From assembly GCA_902806325.1 (NCBI GenBank), contig CADCWE010000069.1, positions 1 through 35,964 on the forward strand: DNA of 35,964 bases, written 5' to 3'. This DNA is from an uncultured Thermomicrobiales bacterium (lineage in GTDB: Bacteria; Chloroflexota; Chloroflexia; Thermomicrobiales; UBA6265). The notes under the pieces are model-generated. The model ran no database searches, was not told the origin of the DNA, and saw nothing but the letters and a program-made list of their open reading frames with translations. The translations under genes and the position numbers were made by a program. Positions 15,016 through 24,248 of this stretch are shown here, one piece after another; position 1 is the first letter of the stretch; each line of letters opens with the position of its first letter.

Positions 15016-15432
15016 ATGCGAAACGGGAGCGGGCGCAACGCGGGGACGATTCGGGTGCTGGTGGTCGACGACGACGCCGGGATCCGTGAACTGTTGCGCG
15101 AACTCCTCGTCGGCGAAGGGTACGAGGTCAGCGAGGCGAGCAACGGCCGCGAGGCGTTGGAAGCGGCGCGGGCCCAGCCGCCGGCGGCGGTTCTGATGGA
15201 CCTGATGATGCCGATCCTCTCCGGCGCCGAGGCGACCACGGCCTTGAAGCGCGATCCGCGCACGGCCGCGATCCCGGTGCTGGCGATGAGCGCTGGCCGC
15301 AACTTGGCCGCGGTGGCCCAAGGCATCCCCGCCGACGGCTTCCTCAGCAAACCGTTCAACCTCTCCAACCTGGTCTCCGCGATCCGCCGCCACACCACCG
15401 CCAGCGGCCCGAACACGACGGCGATCCTCTAG
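15016..15432 (+). CDS. Stand-alone response regulator receiver domain (CheY-like)
   Basis: A 138-residue single-domain receiver. The acidic pocket is D18-D20 in VLVVDDD, the phosphoacceptor is D62 in LMDLMMP, the switch serine is S92 in LAMSA, and K112 lies in FLSKPFN. No output domain follows; the protein ends 26 residues after the lysine motif. The start is ATG 15016 with a G-rich ribosome site (GGGGGGACGG) before it. No histidine kinase is nearby, so the partner is unknown. It may relay phosphoryl groups or bind a target directly. The 185 bases upstream look structured but match no RNA family I could confirm. Confidence 0.93.
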   Translation: MRNGSGRNAGTIRVLVVDDDAGIRELLRELLVGEGYEVSEASNGREALEAARAQPPAAVLMDLMMPILSGAEATTALKRDPRTAAIPVLAMSAGRNLAAVAQGIPADGFLSKPFNLSNLVSAIRRHTTASGPNTTAIL

Positions 15433-15624
15433 CACCTGGATGCGACGAAACCGGTCGCGTCCGATGCCTTGGGTCGCCGTGGTCGCCACCGGCCAGAGGG
15501 TAACCGGGCATGTTGCTATGCCGACGAGGCGCTTCGGAGGCTGGGTTCGGACGTCACCGGCACCAACAGCGAACGACGGGTCGCCGCGGGTCTGGCAAAC
15601 CCCAGAGCGCCCACCGCATGAAGG

Positions 15625-15696
15625 GTCATGCCGAACGACGTCAGGAGCCGCATTCACCTCAACGACGAGGAGACTCCTGACGTGGTTCGGCATGAC
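15625..15696. repeat. Large inverted repeat (23-base arms) in the gap between convergent genes
   Basis: GTCATGCCGAACGACGTCAG(GAG) at 15625-15647 and its complement at 15674-15696 pair over 23 bases with one mismatch around a 26-base centre. It lies between the receiver gene (plus) and the VPS10-like gene (minus), where a two-way terminator would sit. It also resembles the dispersed GTCATGC-type palindromes seen in many Chloroflexota genomes. The rest of the 352-base gap (15433-15784) shows nothing I can name. Confidence 0.75.
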
Positions 15697-15784
15697 AGCC
15701 GCTTCGCGTCGTCCGTTCTGTCCACCATGCCGGTGAATCGAGGACGTTCGAACGCGCACCGGATGTCGGCGCCAGATCGGATCG

Positions 15785-18700
15785 CTATCGTGCCGGGATG
15801 GCCGGCGGTGACGCCTCCTGGATGATCGCGTTGAACGCGGGAACATCGGTGGCGTCGACCGCGGCCAGGGCCTCGAGCTGGACGTCGATCCGGGCGGCGA
15901 GGTCGTCGTAGAGCGCCTGCTGCTGCTCGGTTGGGGCGGCGTCACCGCTGCCGACGGACCAACCGACCGCGGCCAGTTTGGTGTTCAGTTTGACCGGGAA
16001 GTTGAGGGTGTCCTGGCTGCTCTTGGCCTTCGTCTGAATCAATTCCCCCTCGATCGCGTCGAGCTTGGCCTGGAGCGCCTTCTCGGCGGTTGCGATGCGC
16101 TCGGCGGCGGCGTCCCCTTCGGTCCGCTTGGCCCAGGCGCTGGCTTGCTCGCGCACGGTCCGGACGCGGTTGATCGCCTCGTTGACGGCGGAGAGTTTGT
16201 CCCGGACCCGGATCCCGAGCCCGTATTGGGCGTCGAGGTCCGCTTGGGAGACGGACAAACGGGGATCGGCGGCGATGGCGAACGATTGCTCGACGGACCG
16301 CTCGCCGACGGTCAGGCGGACCGTGTAGCCACCGGGGGGAACCAGCGGCCCCTCACGGCCGGGTTGGTCGCCGCCCTTGGTGGCGATCTTGGTCGCGTTG
16401 TCGGGGCGCATGGACCAGACCCAACGGTTGATGCCCGGCTCGGCCGGGATCGTCGGTTCCTTGTCCTTCTCCTCGGTGTCCTCGTGATCCCCCGTGTCCT
16501 CACCACCGGCGGCGGCACCGACCCCTTCGCCCGGTTCGGCGGTGGCGAGGGCGGTTTCGTCGTCGCCACTGGACCCGTCCGCGCCGGCCCCGGTGTCCGG
16601 CTTCTTGCTTTTGATCGTCCGGATGGCATTCCCCTGGGCGTCGAGGACCGTAAGGGTGATCGGTTCGGCGGGCGCCCCGGGAAGGGAGTAGTGGACCACG
16701 ACGCCGTTGGGCGGGTTCTCACCCGCGTCCAACCAGGTCTGCTTCGCGTCGGCGTCCGGCCGCGCCGGGTCCTTGGTCTGGTTGTAGGCGGGGATCAATC
16801 CGGCGGCGAACGTAAAGTTCTTCCCTCCGACCGGCGAATGCCCGAACCCCGGGATCCGCCCGTACCGGACGGTGTCTCGCGGTTTGTACAACCGGACCCC
16901 CGCCCCGTTCGTCTCTTCCGGCGCAGGAGGTCCTTCGTCCGACTCCGTGAACTGGTGCAGCAGGGACACGTCGTCGAGGATCCAGAACGAGCGCCCGTGC
17001 GTTCCGACCACGAGATCGCCCTGGGTAACCACCAGGTCGTGGATCGGCACGACGGGGAAATTGCCGCCCAGGTGGTGCCAGGTGGCGCCGTCGTCGGCGG
17101 ACACGTAGATTCCGGTCTCGGTGCCGGCGTAGAGGGTGCCGCGGCGGTTGGGGTCCTCTCGGATCACGCGGGTAAAGTCGTCCTCGGGGATGCCGGCGGA
17201 GATGTTGTGCCAGGTTTGACCGTGGTCGCCCGTCTTGAACAGGTACGGCGCGAAGTCGTCGCGTTTGTAGCGGGTGGCGGCAACGTAGGCGACCGCCGGG
17301 TCGTGGGGCGACGCCTCGATGATCGAGATCAGCGCCCACTCCGGCAATTCCGTCGGGGTCACGTTCTGCCAGGTCGCGCCGTGGTCGTCGGAGCGGTGGA
17401 CCAGCCCGTCGTCGGTGCCGGCCCAGAGCAGACCGGCCCGGAGCGGAGATTCGGCGAGGGCGAAGACGGAGCCGTAGACCTCGGCCCCGGTGTTGTCCTT
17501 GGTGATCGGGCCACCGGACGGCTGCAACGTGATCGGGTCGTTGCGGGACAGGTCAGGCGAGATTGGCTCCCAGCTCGCGCCCTCGTCGCGGGAGCGGAAG
17601 ACGACGTTGGCCGCGGTGTAGAGGGTCCCGGGGTCGTGGGGCGAGATCAGCGTCGGCGAGGTCCAGTTGAAGCGATACTTAAAGTCCACCGCGCCCCAGC
17701 CGGAGTAGGTCTCCGGCCAGACGGTGATGTCGCGCAACTGTCCGGTGGCGTGGTCGTAGCGGGTCAGAACGCCCTGGTAGCAGCCCGCGTAGACGACGTT
17801 GGGGTTATCGGGGCAGACGGCGATGTGGCCGGACTCGCAACCGCCGATCTCGTACCACTCGGTCTGGGTGATCGCGTCGTAGTTGGAGCGAGACGGCACG
17901 CTCATCGTGGTGTTGTCTTGTTGGGCGCCGTAGACGCGGTAAGGCGTTCGCCGGTCGACGGTGGCGTGGTAGAACTCGGACGTCGGCTGGTTATAGAGGC
18001 TGGACCAGGACCGGCCGCCGTTGAATGAGACGGTGCCGCCGCCGTCGTTGCCAAGGATCATCCGGTCCGGGTTGTGCGGGTCGATCCAGAGGTCGTGGTT
18101 GTCGCCGTGGGGCGCCGGGACCTGAACGAAGGTTTTGCCCGCATCCACCGATTTGAAAAGTTCGACGTTGAGGCACCAGACGGTGTCGGGGTCCTTCGGG
18201 TCGGCGGTGAGATGGGAGTAGTACCAGGCGCGCTGGCGCAGATTGCGCTCCTCGTTGACCCGCTCCCAGCTTTCGCCGCCGTCGTCGGAACGGAAGACGC
18301 CGCCCTTGTCGTGCTCGACGATTGCCCAGACGCGGCCGGACCGGGCCGGCGAGGCGGCGACACCGATCTTGCCCTTGATCCCCTTCGGCATTCCGTGCTT
18401 GGCGGAGAGATCCGTCCAAGTCCCGCCGCCGTCTGACGACTTCCACAAACCGGAACCCGGACCGCCGGAGGAGAGGTAGTGCGGACCGCGCCGCGCTTCC
18501 CAGAAGGAGACGTACAGCTGCCGGGGGTTGCCCGGGTCGATCGAGAGATCGATCGCCCCGGTGTCCTCGCCACGGGAGAGGATCAGGTCCCAGTGCTGGC
18601 CGCCATCGCGGGAGCGGTAGAGACCGCGCTCCGAGTTCGGTCCGTGGGCGTGGCCGAGGGCGGCGACGTAGACGGTGTCGGGGTCGGTCGGGTGAACCCG

Positions 18701-19108
18701 GACCTTGCCGATGTTGCGCGTGCGCTCCAGCCCGAGGTGGGTCCACGTTTTGCCGGCGTCGGTGCTCCGGTAGACGCCGTCCCCGTGGGAGACGTTGCCC
18801 CGGATGGTGGCCTCGCCCATCGCGGCGTAGACCACGTTCGGGTCGCCCGGGCAGACGGCAAGGCCACCGACTGAGGCCCGTTTGAAGTAACCGTCGGAGA
18901 CGTTCTCCCAGTATTGGCCGCCGTCGTTCGACTTCCAGACCCCACCGCCGGTGGAGCCGAAGTAGAACGTGCCGATATCGCGCGAGTCCCCGGCCACGGC
19001 GACCACCCGTCCCCCGCGGTGGGGGCCGATGCAGCGCCAGGTTAGGGAGTCGAGCGGAGTCTTCGGAGCGGCGGTCGGCGCGGTGACGGGTGCGGTGTCA
19101 GTCGGCAC
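15785..19108 (-). CDS. VPS10/sortilin-like Asp-box beta-propeller protein (annotated elsewhere as glycosyl hydrolase)
   Basis: A 1107-residue protein built from Asp-box repeats (S-x-D-x-G-x-x-W). At least eleven are visible, including SNDGGQYW, STDAGKTW, SRDGGQHW, SSDGGGTW, SDDGGESW, SVDAGKTF, SRDEGASW, SDDHGATW and SADDGATW, so it should fold as one or two beta-propellers. The WRCIGPHRGGRV opening is typical of this large bacterial family. The C-terminal 300 residues form a separate region with an acidic, Gly-rich linker and a helical Ala/Glu/Lys-rich end. The start is GTG 19108 with GGAGG four to five bases before it. No signal peptide is visible, although many relatives are exported. The glycosidase name in databases is not supported by catalytic residues I can identify. 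Confidence 0.88.
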   Translation of the reverse strand: MPTDTAPVTAPTAAPKTPLDSLTWRCIGPHRGGRVVAVAGDSRDIGTFYFGSTGGGVWKSNDGGQYWENVSDGYFKRASVGGLAVCPGDPNVVYAAMGEATIRGNVSHGDGVYRSTDAGKTWTHLGLERTRNIGKVRVHPTDPDTVYVAALGHAHGPNSERGLYRSRDGGQHWDLILSRGEDTGAIDLSIDPGNPRQLYVSFWEARRGPHYLSSGGPGSGLWKSSDGGGTWTDLSAKHGMPKGIKGKIGVAASPARSGRVWAIVEHDKGGVFRSDDGGESWERVNEERNLRQRAWYYSHLTADPKDPDTVWCLNVELFKSVDAGKTFVQVPAPHGDNHDLWIDPHNPDRMILGNDGGGTVSFNGGRSWSSLYNQPTSEFYHATVDRRTPYRVYGAQQDNTTMSVPSRSNYDAITQTEWYEIGGCESGHIAVCPDNPNVVYAGCYQGVLTRYDHATGQLRDITVWPETYSGWGAVDFKYRFNWTSPTLISPHDPGTLYTAANVVFRSRDEGASWEPISPDLSRNDPITLQPSGGPITKDNTGAEVYGSVFALAESPLRAGLLWAGTDDGLVHRSDDHGATWQNVTPTELPEWALISIIEASPHDPAVAYVAATRYKRDDFAPYLFKTGDHGQTWHNISAGIPEDDFTRVIREDPNRRGTLYAGTETGIYVSADDGATWHHLGGNFPVVPIHDLVVTQGDLVVGTHGRSFWILDDVSLLHQFTESDEGPPAPEETNGAGVRLYKPRDTVRYGRIPGFGHSPVGGKNFTFAAGLIPAYNQTKDPARPDADAKQTWLDAGENPPNGVVVHYSLPGAPAEPITLTVLDAQGNAIRTIKSKKPDTGAGADGSSGDDETALATAEPGEGVGAAAGGEDTGDHEDTEEKDKEPTIPAEPGINRWVWSMRPDNATKIATKGGDQPGREGPLVPPGGYTVRLTVGERSVEQSFAIAADPRLSVSQADLDAQYGLGIRVRDKLSAVNEAINRVRTVREQASAWAKRTEGDAAAERIATAEKALQAKLDAIEGELIQTKAKSSQDTLNFPVKLNTKLAAVGWSVGSGDAAPTEQQQALYDDLAARIDVQLEALAAVDATDVPAFNAIIQEASPPAIPAR

Positions 19109-19695
19109 GGTGCCTCCACTGGCTGAGCGGACGAAACGGATTCCGGCGGAGGCGATTATAGGAGGATTGGCGGTCCCAGTTCGGGGGCATCAGATTGTCC
19201 CCGGCGGCCATGGAACGGACCGTCCTCAAACGTTCTATTCGGCTCGGGTGGCTGATGGCGCCGCGTCGCTCGGAATCGGTCCCTCCCGCTCGAACGCGCA
19301 CCGGGGGAAGCCGTCGAGCGTTTCACCTGGATCGCCGTGTTGGTCGAACGCAGGTGATTCTTGCGCGACGGTCGGTACCGGCCAACGGGCGGCGTAAGCG
19401 CCGCCCGTTGGCCGGTGATCCCGACGCCGCCTCGAACCCGGGGGGCCGATACATTCCCGTACTCTTGACGATCGCGTCCCAATTCAAAACCGGGGACGTT
19501 TCCCGTTTTGGCTGTTCTGAAACCACCGATTCGGCGAAGGCGGGCAGGAGCATCGGTTGGGCGATGGCGTCGCGTGACGAAGCAGGATTCGTCGGTCGAG
19601 TTCGGGGCCACCGGTCTGGGCGGAGCGGGGCGCGACACTGGCCGATTGGTTCGGTCCGGGACCGTACGCGGTCCGCAACCGGGATCATTTTCCCA
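19109..19695. other. Long gene-free region between divergent genes
   Basis: ORFs here are fragments in unlikely composition. The region holds a perfect palindrome (19377-19416), a seven-base inverted pair TCACCTG/CAGGTGA (19323-19329 and about 19352-19358) just before it, and near its end the promoter of the TSP3 gene. Confidence 0.5.
19377..19416. repeat. Perfect 18-bp palindromic hairpin with TAAG loop
   Basis: ACCGGCCAACGGGCGGCG and its exact reverse complement surround TAAG. The stem has no mismatch. It lies between divergent genes, so it terminates neither of the annotated transcripts. It may belong to an unrecognised small RNA or a mobile palindrome. Confidence 0.8.
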
Positions 19696-19724
19696 ATGCC
19701 ATGAGCGGGGGGCGATGCTAGGAT
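19696..19724 (+). promoter_or_regulatory. Candidate promoter of the TSP3-malectin-NlpC/P60 gene
   Basis: ATGCCA (19696-19701), a 17-base spacer and an extended -10, TGC-TAGGAT (-10 at 19719-19724), lie about 120 bases upstream of the ATG at 19846. Confidence 0.4.
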
Positions 19725-19845
19725 CGTTGGGTCGGGAGTGACGAGAACGCGACCTCGGGGCCGTTCGTCCGACCCGCGCGTCTGCGCCGGGTTGGGTTCA
19801 TCGTTCCGCGATGCTGATGCCGCCACCGGAAACGGTGTCCCCGAG

Positions 19846-21437
19846 ATGCGCCGATTGCTCGTTGTGTTGCTGACGCTGGTTGTCATGCTGTCCCCGGTCG
19901 GTGGATTCGGCCCAGGTGGGTCCGCCGGTGCCCAGGACGCGACACGGGGTCGAGACCTCGTTGGGGCGTCGCAAGACGCGCCGGTCGTCGTCGCCGCCGC
20001 CGTCGGCGTCGGCACGTCCGATGGCGCCGAAAACTGCGGCGCGGTCGCAAACCCCGACCAGTCCGATTCCGACCTCGATGGGGCCGGTGACGCCTTCGAT
20101 GCGCCGCCACCGCCCCCGGCCGATGTCGACGGTGGTGGCGTGCGGGACAGTGCCGACAATTACGGCGGCATGCCGAACCCCAACCAGACCAATAGCAACG
20201 GCAATAGTATCGGCGACGCTTGCGATGCCCCGTTGCCGCCGGACACCGACGGCGACGGCATCGCCGACGCGAGCGACAACTGCCCGGCGGTGCCGAACGG
20301 CGATCAGGCCGACGCCAACGCGAACGGCGCCGGTGACGGTTACGCCGCGGTCGCGCCGACGGCCACCACCGTGCCGACCCCTCCCTGGGCGACCGATCCA
20401 ACCGCGCCGGTCCCCTCGGCCACCGCGATCCCTTCCGCCTCGCCTTCCCCCTTGGCAACGCCGATTCCGGTCGGACTCGGACCGGACGATCCGTCGCTCT
20501 TCGGTTGGCCGGCGATCGTCGGCGGCACGCCGCTTCTCTAGCCCGGTCTGCTGGTTCCCGGCAGCGGTAGCGGCTCGACCGTCGCCCGGATCAACGTCGG
20601 CGGCCCGGAAGTTGTCACCGCCGACGGCAACACCTGGAGCGCCGACATCGGATCGACGGTGGCAAGGTCCACAACCGCACGGCAAATCGACCCATCGCCG
20701 GCACCGCCGGCCCGGTCCTCTACCGCACGGAGCGCCGCAGCGACGAAGACGGCGGCGTCTTGACGTACGCGATCCCGGTCCCCCGCGCCGGCGCCTACAC
20801 CGTCGAACTGCACGTCGCCGCGCTCACCTACCCGGCCAAGCGGGGTGGCTATCGCCAAAGTCGCCGCGTGATGACGGTCAACCTCGACGGCGGCGGCGCC
20901 GAGCTGGCCGACTGGGACGTCTTTAAGACCGCCGAGCCGGTTGTCGCCGAGATCAAGTCGTTCGAGGTCCAGGTCCGCGACGGCGTCCTCGATCTGACCG
21001 GCGGTGCCTCCGCCGGCCGCGCGACCATCACCGCCTTGGAAGTGATCGTCCAACCGGGCGCCGGCGACGCCTTGGTCGAGTACGCGATGCAGTACCAGGG
21101 CTTGCCCTACATCCGGGCGACCTCCGGTCCGAACTCCTTCGACTGCTCCGGTTTCACCAACTGGGTCGTCTTCCACGTCCTCGGCGTCCACATCGGCCTC
21201 AACCAGTTGGAGCAGGTCCGGTCCGGGACGGCGGTCAAGAAGGGTGACGTGCGGACCGGCGACCTGGTCTTCTTCGCCGGCACGCGCCCGACCGTGCCCG
21301 GAGTCTCCCACGTCGGCATCTACATCGGTGGCGGCCAGTTCATCCACGCCTCGGCCGGTGCCGGCGCGGTGGTGGTCGGCGATCTCAGCTCCGGCTACCA
21401 CGCGGGCACCTACTACGGCGCGGTGCGGATCGTCTAG
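19846..21437 (+). pseudogene. Broken secreted gene: TSP3 repeats, malectin-like domain, NlpC/P60 peptidase
   Basis: Three reading segments join into one former protein of about 530 residues. Segment one (19846-20541) has a signal peptide (RRLLVVLLTLVVMLSP) and degenerate thrombospondin type 3 calcium repeats (DTDGDGIADASDNCPAVPNG is the best). A Pro/Thr linker then ends at an in-frame TAG (20539-20541). The same frame continues after the TAG into RINVGGPEVVTADGNTWSAD, the start of a malectin-like domain. Near 20655 a one-base loss moves the frame to GGKVHNRTANRPIAGTAG and on through the domain. The end is an NlpC/P60 domain with cysteine in FDCSGF and histidine in VSHVGIYIG. The ORF track's 20760 start is therefore artificial. 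Either the gene is dead or the sequence has two errors. The weak TSP3 repeats favour real decay. Confidence 0.85.
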
Positions 21438-21461
21438 TCCGCTCCGTCCCGCGGCGAGCGG

Positions 21462-21492
21462 GGGCACGACCGGCGCGATACCGGTCGTGCCC
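21462..21492. terminator. Candidate two-way terminator hairpin
   Basis: GGGCACGACCGG and CCGGTCGTGCCC form a perfect 12-bp stem around CGCGATA. It lies between the convergent NlpC/P60 pseudogene (plus) and MFS gene (minus), 24 bases from each stop. There is no clear T run on either strand. Confidence 0.6.
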
Positions 21493-21516
21493 ACGCTTTG
21501 GCCCGTCCGATTGCCG

Positions 21517-22959
21517 TCATTGGTTCGGGGCTGGCACGGTCGGCGAAGCCGCCGATGACGCCACCGGCCGCTGCGGCAGGCGCCCGGCGACGACCACGGC
21601 CAGCGCAACGACGCCGATCATTGAGACGTCGTGGGCGAGCAGGCTGGCGGTGGCCGGCTCGTCGTCGGAGCCAAAGGCGGCGATCAGGGCGCCGCCGATG
21701 CCGGCCCCGAGCGCGACACCGAGGGCGCTGGCCAGCGGCATGGTCGAGGTCACCGCCCCTTCCTCGCCGGGCGGGGCGGTCTCCATCGTTACCAGCGAGA
21801 TCGTCGAGTACGACAACCCGATTCCAAGGCCGGCGACGCCCCAGGCGACGATTCCCACGGTGGCCGGCACCGAAGGCGAAAGGAGCAGCGCGATCCCGGC
21901 GCTGCCGAGGGCGACCAAACCGAGGCCGAAGCGGACCAGAGCGCGCCGGTTGACCCGGTGCACGTAGCGTGCTTGGAGCCACGACCCGGTGGTCCAGGTG
22001 ATCGTCGCCGCGGTCAAGGCCAGCCCGGCAAAGGCGGCGGAACGGTCTCGGACCTCGACCAACGTCAGCGGCACGAAGGCGTCGACGCCGAAGAAGGCGA
22101 GACTGAGTAGCCCCATCGTCGCGATCCCCGCCGGCAGCCCTGGTGCCGCGCGCAAGGTGCCCGTCGGCAGTAGCCGGCGCAGCGCGTCCCACCCGAGGCC
22201 CCCGCCGACGGCCAGCGCCGGGACGGCCAGCAGCACCGACCCGGCGCCGAGACCGGTCAACAAGAGACCGGTGCCGCCCGCCAACTGGACGGCGCGCAGC
22301 AGATGGACCCGATCGCGCTCCGTCGCGTTGCCGCCCGGGATCAGGCGCAGCGACGGCAAGGTCAGCGCCGCCGCGACCGCCACCGGCGGCGCCAAGCCGA
22401 GAAAGATCCACCGCCAGCCGATGGAGTCCCCGACCACCCCGGCGACCCCTGGCCCGATCAACCCGGGTACCACCCAAGCGGTCGACATCAGGGCCAGCAT
22501 CCGCGGTTTGGCCGCGTCCGGGTAGCCACGCCCGACGGCAACGTAGGCCACCGAGCTGATGATCCCGCCGCCGAGGCCCTGGACGGCACGGCCGAGGATG
22601 AAGACGAGCATGGTTGGGGCAAGCCCGCCGAGGAGCAGACCGGCGACGAACAGAACGACCCCGGCGGCGAACGGCCGCGCCGGTCCGGCCAGATCCGCCT
22701 CCGCCCCGGCGACCACGATCCCGACCAAATTGGCGAGAAAAAAGGCGCTGAACCCCCATCCGTAGAGGCGCAGCCCGTCCAGATCGTCGACCGCCGCTGG
22801 CAGGATCGTCGCCACCGCCAGCGCCTCGAACGCGGCGCCGCCGATGGTTAGCAGCATCCCGGCGGTCAGAACCCGATAGGCGGGCGACCATGGCCCGCCG
22901 GGCGCCAGCGCCAATCGCGAACCGGGCGTCGAATCGAACGTGTCGGCCGCCTGGGACAC
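21517..22959 (-). CDS. Major facilitator superfamily exporter, DHA2-like
   Basis: A 480-residue multi-spanning membrane transporter with 12 to 14 hydrophobic segments. FILGRAVQGLGGGIISSVAY matches MFS motif B, and GPGVAGVVGDSIGWRWIFLG matches motif C of drug/proton antiporters. The start is the GTG at 22959 with GGAGG about nine bases upstream. It follows larC by 55 bases on the same strand and may be last in that cluster. The substrate cannot be told: families with these motifs export drugs, dyes or metabolites by proton antiport. Confidence 0.88.
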   Translation of the reverse strand: MSQAADTFDSTPGSRLALAPGGPWSPAYRVLTAGMLLTIGGAAFEALAVATILPAAVDDLDGLRLYGWGFSAFFLANLVGIVVAGAEADLAGPARPFAAGVVLFVAGLLLGGLAPTMLVFILGRAVQGLGGGIISSVAYVAVGRGYPDAAKPRMLALMSTAWVVPGLIGPGVAGVVGDSIGWRWIFLGLAPPVAVAAALTLPSLRLIPGGNATERDRVHLLRAVQLAGGTGLLLTGLGAGSVLLAVPALAVGGGLGWDALRRLLPTGTLRAAPGLPAGIATMGLLSLAFFGVDAFVPLTLVEVRDRSAAFAGLALTAATITWTTGSWLQARYVHRVNRRALVRFGLGLVALGSAGIALLLSPSVPATVGIVAWGVAGLGIGLSYSTISLVTMETAPPGEEGAVTSTMPLASALGVALGAGIGGALIAAFGSDDEPATASLLAHDVSMIGVVALAVVVAGRLPQRPVASSAASPTVPAPNQ

Positions 22960-23014
22960 GGGGTCGGCCTCCGCTTGGTGGGGTCTGGGATCTGGAGTCT
23001 ATGGGACGGAGCGG

Positions 23015-24226
23015 TCAGGTTACCGACGGCAGGCGGCGGCCGACGTGGACCTCGCCCTGGCGGTGCGCCTCGTTCCAGACTTCTCGCAGGGGAACGGCGT
23101 GGGCTCGGGCGAGGGCGAGGCAGTCGTCGTACTCCGGCGCGGCGTCGAGGACGCGCCCGTTCCAGATCCTGAGTTTCAGCCGGACCTCGCCCCAGCGGGT
23201 GGTCGCGGTCTCGAATACCCGCGCCGCCTTGACCCGGTCCACCCGGGTGGCGCGGACGCCGAGGGTGGTGCTGTTCTCGATCAGGACGTCTTCCAGGGCC
23301 CGGCGGCGGTGCGCCGGGCTGAGCGCGGAAACGATCGCAGCGGGCCGTCCCTTCTTCATCGTTACCGGGGTCAGCCAGACATCAACCGCACCGGCGGCGA
23401 ACAAGCGCTCCGACAACAGTTCAAAGAACTGCGGGTTCATGTCGTCGAGGTTTGTTTCCAGCACCAGATCGCCATCGTCCACCGTCGCGGGTTCGTCGGC
23501 CGCTTCGCCGATCCAAACCCGCAGCGCGTTCGGCCACGGCAGTTCGCGCGAGCCGAAGCCGTAGCCGATCGCGGAGGGGACGAAATCCGGACGCCGGAAC
23601 TCGGCCAAGGTCGTCAGGATCGCAGCGCCGGTCGGGGTCAGCAACTCGGCCTCGACCGGGGTCCCGCCCGGGTCCGGACCGGCGGCCGGGGCGTTGGCGC
23701 GGGCGAGCAACTCCGCCGTCGCCGGCGCGGGCACGGGGATGATCCCGTGTTGGGAGCGGGTGAAACCTGACCCGAGGCGGGGCGCACCGCTGAACACGCC
23801 GTCCACCCCGAGCAGCGCCAGGCCCACGCAGGCGCCGCAGATGTCCACGATCGCGTCCACGCCCCCGACCTCGTGGAAGTGGACTCGTTCGGTCTCGACC
23901 CCGTGGACCTTGGCCTCGGCCTCGGCCAGGCGGCGGAACACGGCCAGCGCGCCGACCTTCGGCGCCTCATCGAGGGCAGACCCGGCGATCAGATCGCGGA
24001 TCGCCGCCCAATCCCGCTGCGGCTGATCGTCCGCCACGGCGACGACGGCGCGGGTGCCGCCGATGCCGTGCTGGGAGACCTGTTCCGCCCGCAACTCGTA
24101 GCCGCCGAGACCGAGTTTGCCCAGCTCGGCCCGCAGGCGCCGCAGATCCAACCCGGCATCGAGCAAGGCACCGAGGATCATGTCGCCGCTGGCGCCGGAG
24201 AACGGATCGAAATAGGCGATGCGCAC
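23015..24226 (-). CDS. larC: LarC: nickel-pincer cofactor nickel insertase
   Basis: A 403-residue protein matching full-length LarC, which inserts nickel into pyridinium-3,5-bisthiocarboxylic acid mononucleotide, the cofactor of lactate racemase and other LarA-type enzymes. Signatures are MRIAYFDPFSGASGDMILGA, VHFHEVGGVDAIVDICGAC, QHGIIPVPAPATAELL, TPTGAAILTTLA and ETNLDDMNPQFFELL. In Lactobacillus LarC is made from two ORFs by frameshifting; here it is one continuous frame. The start is ATG 24226. The NUDIX gene ends 22 bases upstream, so they are probably co-transcribed. LarA, LarB and LarE are not in the window. The identification is strong; which LarA-like enzyme it serves is unknown. Confidence 0.95.
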   Translation of the reverse strand: MRIAYFDPFSGASGDMILGALLDAGLDLRRLRAELGKLGLGGYELRAEQVSQHGIGGTRAVVAVADDQPQRDWAAIRDLIAGSALDEAPKVGALAVFRRLAEAEAKVHGVETERVHFHEVGGVDAIVDICGACVGLALLGVDGVFSGAPRLGSGFTRSQHGIIPVPAPATAELLARANAPAAGPDPGGTPVEAELLTPTGAAILTTLAEFRRPDFVPSAIGYGFGSRELPWPNALRVWIGEAADEPATVDDGDLVLETNLDDMNPQFFELLSERLFAAGAVDVWLTPVTMKKGRPAAIVSALSPAHRRRALEDVLIENSTTLGVRATRVDRVKAARVFETATTRWGEVRLKLRIWNGRVLDAAPEYDDCLALARAHAVPLREVWNEAHRQGEVHVGRRLPSVT

Positions 24227-24248
24227 GGTGGAATCCTTCGGTCGACGC

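Noticed and set aside
16145-18028. 627-residue plus-strand ORF inside the Asp-box gene
   Set aside because: It is antisense to a gene with at least eleven Asp-box repeats and is of low-complexity Gly/Val/Arg composition.
15748-19304. 15-base direct repeat TCGAACGCGCACCGG flanking the Asp-box gene (15748-15762, 19290-19304), possibly attachment sites
   Set aside because: A match of this length is near chance in a GC-rich 36-kb window, and there is no integrase or other mobility gene nearby.
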